A stretch of DNA of 64,000 nucleotides, taken from the NCBI GenBank assembly GCA_026315105.1, contig CM048745.1:543464758-543528757 (forward strand). Direction: 5' to 3'. The notes under the pieces were generated by a model. It was not told where the DNA came from and made no database searches. It was given only the letters and a program-made list of their open reading frames with translations. The stretch is from Locusta migratoria. Its lineage: Eukaryota > Arthropoda > Insecta > Orthoptera > Acrididae. A program made the position numbers and the translations under genes. This document shows, one piece after another, positions 57,353-64,000 of this stretch (its first letter is position 1; each line of letters opens with the position of its first letter).

Positions 57353-58710
57353 TTTTAACTTTGTTAAGGTCTAAAACCCTATAAAAGGTAAGTATGGACG
57401 ACTCGCCAGCGGCAGCCACGCAGGGCCCATCCCCACTGCTGCTTTGCAGACCGATCGCAACATCGCTCCGAGCGCTTAGAACACTTATCAACAGATTTTG
57501 AGAAACCTATACAATGAAAAATTTACTTTCTTCACACCATATAGTGTGATATATTCGCGCGGTAATAATCAGACTTCCTGTTCGTTATTCATTATACTTA
57601 CCACCCTATACCAAATTAAGTAAACTTTTAAAGGGTTCGCAGACGAAAAATATATTGCCTAGAATTTGCGTATTGTTGATTTTAGTATGTACAAAGCTGC
57701 AGATGAGACGCAATAAGATATCGAAATTTTATTTAAGTTTGAGAGAAGAATTATAACCTCTTCATTCTCTAGATACAGGATGCTATATTCGACACATATG
57801 CGGCAAGTGTGCCCATTTCTGTCCGTGAGGATTTGGCTTTAGGAATTACTTGTAGTCTTACTTTAAGAAAACTGTTTGGTTTGTGGCTCCAGACTGAAAG
57901 AGTTCCCTTATCAATTGACTCTGATCCATAGTGTAGCCCAATAAATATTTGAACATTTCGTCATCAGAGACAAGAGTAAATTAAGAAAACAACTGAGATA
58001 ACAGACAAGTCTTTTATGAATATTTTTTTGCGTATTATGTACATAAATATTACATGAACTACGGAAAATGCATGGGAATACGCACGAGATGACTTAAAAA
58101 AGGATATACTAAAAGTGCCTAAGGAATACCTATTAAATTCGTATAACTAATATTTTACTCGTTTTCGTTCTTTGTTTACTGTAACAATAAACACATATAA
58201 AACATTGAGAAAAACTTGGTTCAGAAACTGTATATTAACTAAATATCTAAACCAGAATCTGTTTTGTTTATTCATACGTCAAAATTTTAGTATGTATTCA
58301 GCAAGTATCTACAAATAAAACGATTGACGATGAATAATTTAACTTACGACTTGATGCACCAATGAATAAATTTATTCAAGTTAAAAACATGTAGGTATCT
58401 GCCGCGTAATCTAATCGTCAGTGAATCTTTAATCCCTTAATTTATATTATGAATTGAAATTACCACAGGGCTCCTAGTTTTGTCTACCGATTTTTATGTC
58501 AGACTATTCTTCTTCCTCTAATTTTCAATTCAGATAGATATCTGCAAAGGTTACCTCCCTTCTTGGAATAACGCCTCAAACCCAAACATACGAACATAAA
58601 CTTCTTATGGAACGCAAGCAACGTATAGGATTAAGATGGCGGACAAAATAATGTAACTCGATTTCAGCAAATCACAAGGTACAGACGCGGACATCCGTGC
58701 GATCCATAAT
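57353..58710. other. unassigned intergenic sequence
   Basis: About 1.35 kb, A/T-rich, no gene or repeat end recognised. Confidence 0.5.
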
Positions 58711-59440
58711 GTGGCGCTCCAAACTGAACAAGAGAAGAATTTTGGTGAAGTCAGTTATTTGCCTTCTCAGCGTGGAGCAACAAACATCATGATTCAGGCG
58801 CGCACTGAGTTACAATCAAGGGTTAGGGATTATCCAAATATCTCATACAGAGTCATAACAAGTGATGAATCTTGGGTCAATGGTTATGAGCCTGAAACAA
58901 AGCAGCAATTATTACAATGGAAACAATTGTCTTGTCACAACGCCGAGAAAGCTTGACACAAGTCAATGTTGATCATCTATTCGGTATTAGGAAAGTAGTA
59001 CATAAGGACACGATGAGTTTGTTCTTGACGGCCTCACTGTCAGCAGGCTGTTTCTACTACATGGTTTTGAGGCGATTGTGTGAAAATGTTCAGGGCAAAC
59101 AGTCTGAATTGTGAAAACAGGGACTGGGGAACTGGTTGTAGTACCGTGACAATTCACCCACTCTTACCTCGCTCATTATGAAGGAACACCTCGCAAAACC
59201 AACAAGACAACTTACTACCATCCTCTGTACTTGCCACACCTAGCCCCCCGCCATTACCTTTGTAGTTTATCCTCTTCCAAAATCAAACAAACAAACCAGT
59301 GCGATTTAAATCTGTTTCAAAAGATGAAATCCGAGTTGAAATGGCGACGTTTCAAGGCAACCAAATTGGAATCACGACATGACCTGAACAACTATCACCT
59401 TGCGGATTGCAGGGATTGGCTCCAAAAATGGTAGAATGTT
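58711..59440 (+). pseudogene. mariner-like (DD34D) transposase, catalytic region, broken
   Basis: Frame from 58,711 gives ISYRVITSDESWVNGYEPET (first catalytic Asp in DESW) and LLQWKQLSCHNAEKA, then a stop. Shifted text follows: VLRRLCENVQGKQSEL, then RDNSPTLTS (second Asp, normally HHDNAPTHTS), and a YLPHLAPRH-type phrase where the family has YSPDLAPxD, so the third acidic site reads His. The last part (MKSELKWRRFKA, 59,322-59,357) matches the usual LKSTLKGRRF block. Several stops and shifts. Confidence 0.82.
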
Positions 59441-59479
59441 GTTACCAATGTATATTTCTGGAGAATATAAATCTACTCT

Positions 59480-60095
59480 GTAGGAATAAGCATGAGTTTC
59501 GAAAAAGGTGATCGTATGAAACCCAGCTCGCGCTATTCGCCCACGAGACTCAGAAGGCCATAGTCAGGTAGATGTCTTCTCTCTTGACTTCTGCAAGGCG
59601 TTTGATACATTCGAAGATTCGTAAGAAAATGCAATCTTAAAACAAAGGAAGTAGATTACAGTACACATGTTCACCCCACTGCTTCAATACTGCTCACTGG
59701 TGTGGGATCCGTACCATGGGGGGTTGATGGAGGAGGTATAGAAGATCTAAAGAAGAGCAGCACTGTTCGTTACAGGATCATTTAGTAATCGCGAAAGTGT
59801 CACGAAGATGGTCGATAAACTCCGATGGGCGATAAACTCTGCAAGAGATATGATCTGTAGCTAGGAATGAGCTTTATGGAGGAATCTAGCAGTATACTGC
59901 TCCCTACTGCGTATATCTCGCGAAGAGATCATGAGAATAAAATCAGACAGATTAGAGCCCACACAAAGGCATATCGATAATCTTTCTTTCCGCGAACAAT
60001 ACGAATAGGACGGAAAACCGATATTGGTACTCAAGGTACCCTCCGCCACACACTGTCAGGTGGCTTGCGGAGTGTGGATGTAGATGTAGATATTA
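59480..60095 (+). pseudogene. LINE-C fragment with internal deletion
   Basis: RT text ETQLALFAHETQ and a worn DFCKAFDT (59,520-59,612) is followed directly by C-terminal text (QYCSLVWDPYHGG near 59,687-59,725, AALFVTGSFSNRESVTKMV). The 3' end is GGTGGCTTGCGGAGTGTGGA plus GATGTAGATGTAGAT at about 60,076-60,092. The catalytic palm is deleted. Confidence 0.82.
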
Positions 60096-60804
60096 GCACG
60101 AGGTGAGTACTTTGAGAGTGGTGGGAAACAGTAGGATGTAAGAAAATCTTTCTGATTTGTACCATAAAGCTGACGGATATTTTGGATAGCATCTCGTATA
60201 GCTGGCATTGTCCTTGTCGACATGCAGAACTACGAACAACGCATTAAATTCTGTTACCGTTTATATTTGACTAATAGCAAATGTGTACTATCGGTTCTGA
60301 TCATGTCCATGAAACAGCGAAAAGGTCAATGGGTCACAATGAATGGTTTATAACTGAAGACATTTGAGAACAGTGGTAATAAAAATATGCTAATGTACAG
60401 GTCTGCAGACCATCGCCCTGTCAAAAATGCTTTAAATCCTTCCAGTCTCTGAACAGAAACGATGAAGGGGACTGCATGCAACGCGCAATTTTCGCTCTGG
60501 TACCTGGTAGCTCAGTCTTCATTGAACAGGATAAAGATGGATGACTTCAGTGTAATAAGTATCAAAGAAGCTGGACAGTATCTATTTGGAGGCGTATAGC
60601 TACTGGGAAAAGTTAGTTACTTTTTTTCCTTCTTATTTTCTGTTTTTCGAAAGATATTAGACAACGGGAACATCGACTAAAATATGAAGAGTTTAATCTG
60701 GAATGTTTGGATTGTGTACTTCAACGCTGGAGAAAGGTCTACAATAATTTCCAGCTGTATTTAATATCCCAGTTTCAGCTAACCCTGAACGCAGTCAATG
60801 ATGA
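60096..60804. other. unassigned intergenic sequence
   Basis: No coding motif or repeat boundary recognised. Confidence 0.45.
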
Positions 60805-60865
60805 GGATGATGATTGGTGGTTTAGGGCGCTCAACAGCGAGGTCATCAGCGCCCGGAAACAGTCA
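60805..60865. repeat. short fragment of another dispersed repeat
   Basis: GGTGGTTTAGGGCGCTCAAC and GAGGTCATCAGCGCCCGG match from memory a common grasshopper repeat. Too short to classify. Confidence 0.45.
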
Positions 60866-60949
60866 AGATGTAGTTTCAGTATTTTCGGTGATCGTTTGAG
60901 GAACTCGCATCTTTCCATGTCTAGATATTATATTGTGAGCATTGTAGCT

Positions 60950-61134
60950 GCACGGTAATGACCGTGTGGTATGGAGCACCATGTTACGAATTGTAAGGCC
61001 GGTCGCCTCGGAGGTTCCAGTTCTCCGTCGGGCATAGGCGTGGGCGTTGGATAAGTTAGTTTAAGTAGTTTGTAAGTCTAGGAAACGACGACCTAAGCAG
61101 TGCGGTCCCTTAAGATCACAACCATTTGAACATT
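60950..61134 (+). mobile_element. tRNA-derived SINE (family 1), diverged
   Basis: Plus-strand copy: damaged head, GGAGGTTCCAGTTCTCC in place of the B box, TTAAGTAGTTTGTAAGTC tail, ending ACCATTTGAACAT. Confidence 0.8.
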
Positions 61135-61761
61135 CGGGCATAGTCACCTTCGAAGATGACAATAATTATCTTCACATTGCTGCAATTATACGTTCGTCGT
61201 TTAATAATCAATGAGGGAGACTCAATGCACTTCATCTGGACCGCTACATTACTCAAACATTCACTGACATGAGTGTTGGTATCGTATCTCATTTCATCGC
61301 GAAATCCAGCAACTCGACTTGACGTAATAAACATATTTGAGAGTCCGATATTCCGCTGTAGGTTTATTATCCTTGAGCATTACATTACGTTTGTCCTTTA
61401 CACACATCTTCAGATGAACAACTACAGAATCACTATCAGGTCATGAAAAAGGTAATTACATGTTTCTGTGTGCGAGAAAGAGCAGTACACTTCTGGTAGT
61501 CCATTTATGAAAATATCGCCATAATGTCGTAATAAAGAGTTGCTGATGAATAATATTTTACCGGAGCTGACCTAATATGTGCCGTGATTGTTCGATGAGA
61601 TTGATGTTAGTCGATATGGGCGAGCCGTGCCGTCTCCTTTGTAGAGGCATACGTGGTCTTTCATAAGAAGATCGAGTAATTTTTGTGTCTCCTTATAGCA
61701 CTTAAGAAGGTTTGGCCTTGAAAGTTCGTATTTGCTAGATTTCCGCTAAACTTGGGACTGG
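61135..61761. other. unassigned intergenic sequence
   Basis: No recognisable feature; a 72-codon minus frame is unassigned. Confidence 0.45.
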
Positions 61762-61769
61762 CGCATAGT

Positions 61770-63389
61770 TAGAGGTCTGCGCAGATAAGAAAAGTGTTAT
61801 CCACAACCGCAAGGTTCATATCCGCAAATGCATCCGCGGCACTTTATCCGCATCCGCAAGATCCTTATCCGCATCCGCAGATATTATTGTTTTGAATGGG
61901 TAATAGTAATAGCAGTATTTAAAACGATGGTATGTAAAGATATAATTATTGTTAGAATGTCATTTCTGCGACAACTTTACTCCTCTTGACTTCTCGAATC
62001 ACGGTAACTGTTCTATACCTACTTCAAAGCAGACTACTCCAAACAGGAAAACATTGGCGCCCCGTACACATGCAGTAGCACTTCGGGGACCGTGTGGTCG
62101 GAGCACTACGTTAACTATTTAATACCGGCATCTTAAATTTCAGTGGTTACAACTGATCGGCATAGAGGAGCTTTTACTGTATTTACATTCAAGAAAGAAA
62201 CTGTTCTTTCGGAGTTTTACAAAAGGGACAGTTTATTTTCCCCATATTAACGCACAAGAGGTTATGTGACACAAAGCAAAGTATGTCATTTCAAGTGTTA
62301 AAACTGTCCTCTACTTCTAATTGGTAACTGTGAGCAAAAAGAGACAATGTCGACTGCAGCTACGACCAGCCTATACAGTCTAACATTGTGTAACTTCCTA
62401 AATACGTTACTTTCACTGTACACCGCTTCGGAATATGAAAGATGCTCTAAAATGCTATTGTCAATCTTTATTACTTCCGTCACCATTTATCTAATACATA
62501 AACATGGATGTTTGTTCGTATTTTATGCGCGGCTGTGCCGTGCATTTGGTTGTGATAAACAGTGTAAGAATATGCTTTTTTATACGCAAAACAGGCCACT
62601 GTATCGTTAATAATTACCTTGCCATCAAGTACGTATCCATTTTTTTTTTTTTTTCAAAATTGACGTTTTCAGTTAGTTTCCCTTCACTAATGTCGAATCA
62701 CCTCTTTTCACTTTATATAATACAGTATCCATTGATGTCGTGTTCATTTAAAGAAAGAACTGTCGCTATACTCACTACGATATACGTTGTCACTCGGTTA
62801 CTACAAAGCGGCCGGCCGCGGTGGCCGAGGGAACTGCGGCGCGTCAGTCATGGTCTGCACGGCCACTACGGTCGGGGGTCCGAATCTCGCCTCGGGCATG
62901 GATATTTGTGCCGTCCTTAGTGTTAGCTAATTCATAAGTAGTTCGCACGTTTAGGGACTGATGACCCCGTAGTTAAGTCCCATAAGCTATACAAACATTT
63001 GAAGTACAAAGCGCTAACTGAAGCAGCGGAAGTCTGGCATGGAACCTCTGGTGGGCAGTGAACCGGTTTGTCACACAGAAAGCACTTGACAGACCGCAAA
63101 CAAGACACGGTCGTGTAAATGAATTAGGCGCAGGTCCCCCGGATACAGCTACGTCCACTGTGACCAGGTGATGAGGACAATAGACTTCCGCTCTACCTGG
63201 GCCCTGCAAGGATTCCAAGAATGTCCACAGGTTAGACGTTTTCAGCAATCATTTCGACAGACGGTAGATACCTCGCTCTTTATCCGCATATAACACGCTG
63301 GTATCCGCGTCGCTCACAATTTTATCCGCAAAGTAAGAAATACTGCGGATATCCGTGGATATATTCGCGCATATCCGCGCAGATCTCTA
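61770..63389. mobile_element. non-autonomous hAT element, 1.62 kb
   Basis: Inverted ends TAGAGGTCTGCGCAGATA (61,770-61,787) and TATCCGCGCAGATCTCTA (63,372-63,389), near-complementary. The 8-bp duplication CGCATAGT lies at 61,762-61,769 and 63,390-63,397. Both subterminal regions are packed with TATCCGCA/ATCCGCATCCGCA words (about 61,816-61,890 on the left and 63,278-63,375 on the right), candidate transposase-binding arrays. The interior has no recognisable transposase. A SINE is nested within. Confidence 0.94.
62811..63004 (+). mobile_element. tRNA-derived SINE (family 1) nested in hAT element
   Basis: Full-length plus-strand copy: CCGCGGTGGCCGAGGGAACT head, GGGTCCGAATCTC B box, tail GGGACTGATGACCCCGTAGT. 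The 9-bp duplication TACAAAGCG flanks it at 62,802-62,810 and 63,005-63,013. Confidence 0.94.
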
Positions 63390-63397
63390 CGCATAGT

Positions 63398-63947
63398 CGT
63401 AGCCTCATGTGGCGCTATTGAAGAACTCTTCAGTTGTTGATCTATGCTTTGATCGAAAGAGGGTTGCGATAAAGAAAACTGAGTTGACTGGTGGAGACGG
63501 TGGAGAACGTGAACCTGTGGTGCGACGCCTGCAGATGTGCCGGTCTCGGGATGGTTGCCTGAGCTTTCCACTGGAGCAGACGGCGGCCGTGTTGACAGCA
63601 CAGAAATCTCCAGGGGTCGAGCGCGGCAAACATCCCGCCAGCATATGGCCGTTACGTTTCAAGCTAAATATACTGTACAACATTTGACGTCTCTGGTCAT
63701 CGCGCGTGCGTCTGATGTCTGTGGTTTTCGCCAGATAGATCTGTATGAGACTTGTTAAGTGCTGTTTCGGTCCGCGGCCTTAAATTATTCTCGCTCCTTG
63801 TGTAATGTTTGTACCTGAACGTTTTGAGTTGCTTTCTCTTTAAAATCATGATGTTTGGTGATGCTAATGTTGTGAAAATTTTCTCAGTTTAATCCGTGGC
63901 TTTTCTGCGTTGTTCTCGTTTCTTGTCTACGTTTCCTGCCCGGCGAC
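63398..63947. other. unassigned intergenic sequence
   Basis: Several overlapping frames of 60-95 codons on both strands around 63,314-63,758 reflect GC-rich sequence. None has a recognisable domain. Confidence 0.45.
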
Positions 63948-64000
63948 TCAAAATCTATGGCACTTAACTGATTGGTTGTTAGTCCCTAACTTACAAGCTA
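63948..64000 (-). mobile_element. SINE (family 1) tail, cut by the window edge
   Basis: GGCACTTAACTGATTGGTTG and TTAGTCCCTAACTTACAAGC match the minus-strand tail of family 1. The head would lie beyond the window. Confidence 0.8.

Overview
This window looks like intergenic DNA of a large, repeat-rich insect genome. The best guess is an orthopteran of the grasshopper/locust type (Schistocerca-like). That guess rests on recall of the dominant tRNA-derived SINE, which ends in a tail resembling GGGGTCATCAGTCCCTAA; no search was run. No conserved host gene, functional tRNA, rRNA or snRNA is supported. Nearly everything recognisable is a mobile element or its wreckage, often nested, so the window reads as a record of successive insertions.

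Layout, left to right. 1-1620: 3' half of a Jockey-like LINE. 1.9-6.7 kb: SINEs, two tandem duplications, and a pogo-like DNA transposon with inverted ends, subterminal motif arrays and a broken transposase. 8.1-11.6 kb: a reverse-strand Ty3/gypsy integrase fragment split by a 2.46-kb non-autonomous hAT element with perfect ends and an 8-bp target duplication. 11.6-12.7 kb: an LTR-like remnant and a LINE RNase H fragment; a second copy of the fragment sits inside a SINE at 28.5 kb. 16.5-21.6 kb: a tRNA-bearing repeat, then two LINEs in series. 23.4-24.1 kb: an inverted cluster of tRNA-like modules. 25.1-26.0 kb: a Tigger-type element holding only the C-terminal transposase region. 26.4-31.6 kb: mariner, SINE and CR1/Jockey-like LINE pieces. 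37.2-41.5 kb: RTE and LINE fragments, a perfect hairpin, a fold-back MITE and a piggyBac relic.

42,112-50,566 holds the most interesting object: a young, structurally complete LTR retrotransposon on the minus strand, inserted into a LINE with a 4-bp duplication. The two 1.57-kb LTRs differ at about ten positions by eye. The primer-binding site matches the tRNA-Pro type exactly. An intact 502-codon gag is followed by a -1-frame ORF with a protease-like C-terminus. The slippery heptamer GGGAAAC lies directly before the gag stop, with a plausible pseudoknot downstream. No reverse transcriptase or integrase is present, so the element appears to be a gag/pro-like parasite that depends on an autonomous partner.

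51-64 kb: further nested SINE, MITE, LINE and mariner fragments, and a second hAT element (61,770-63,389) that itself contains a SINE. Outside the listed features, the stretches over about 300 bp show nothing recognisable.
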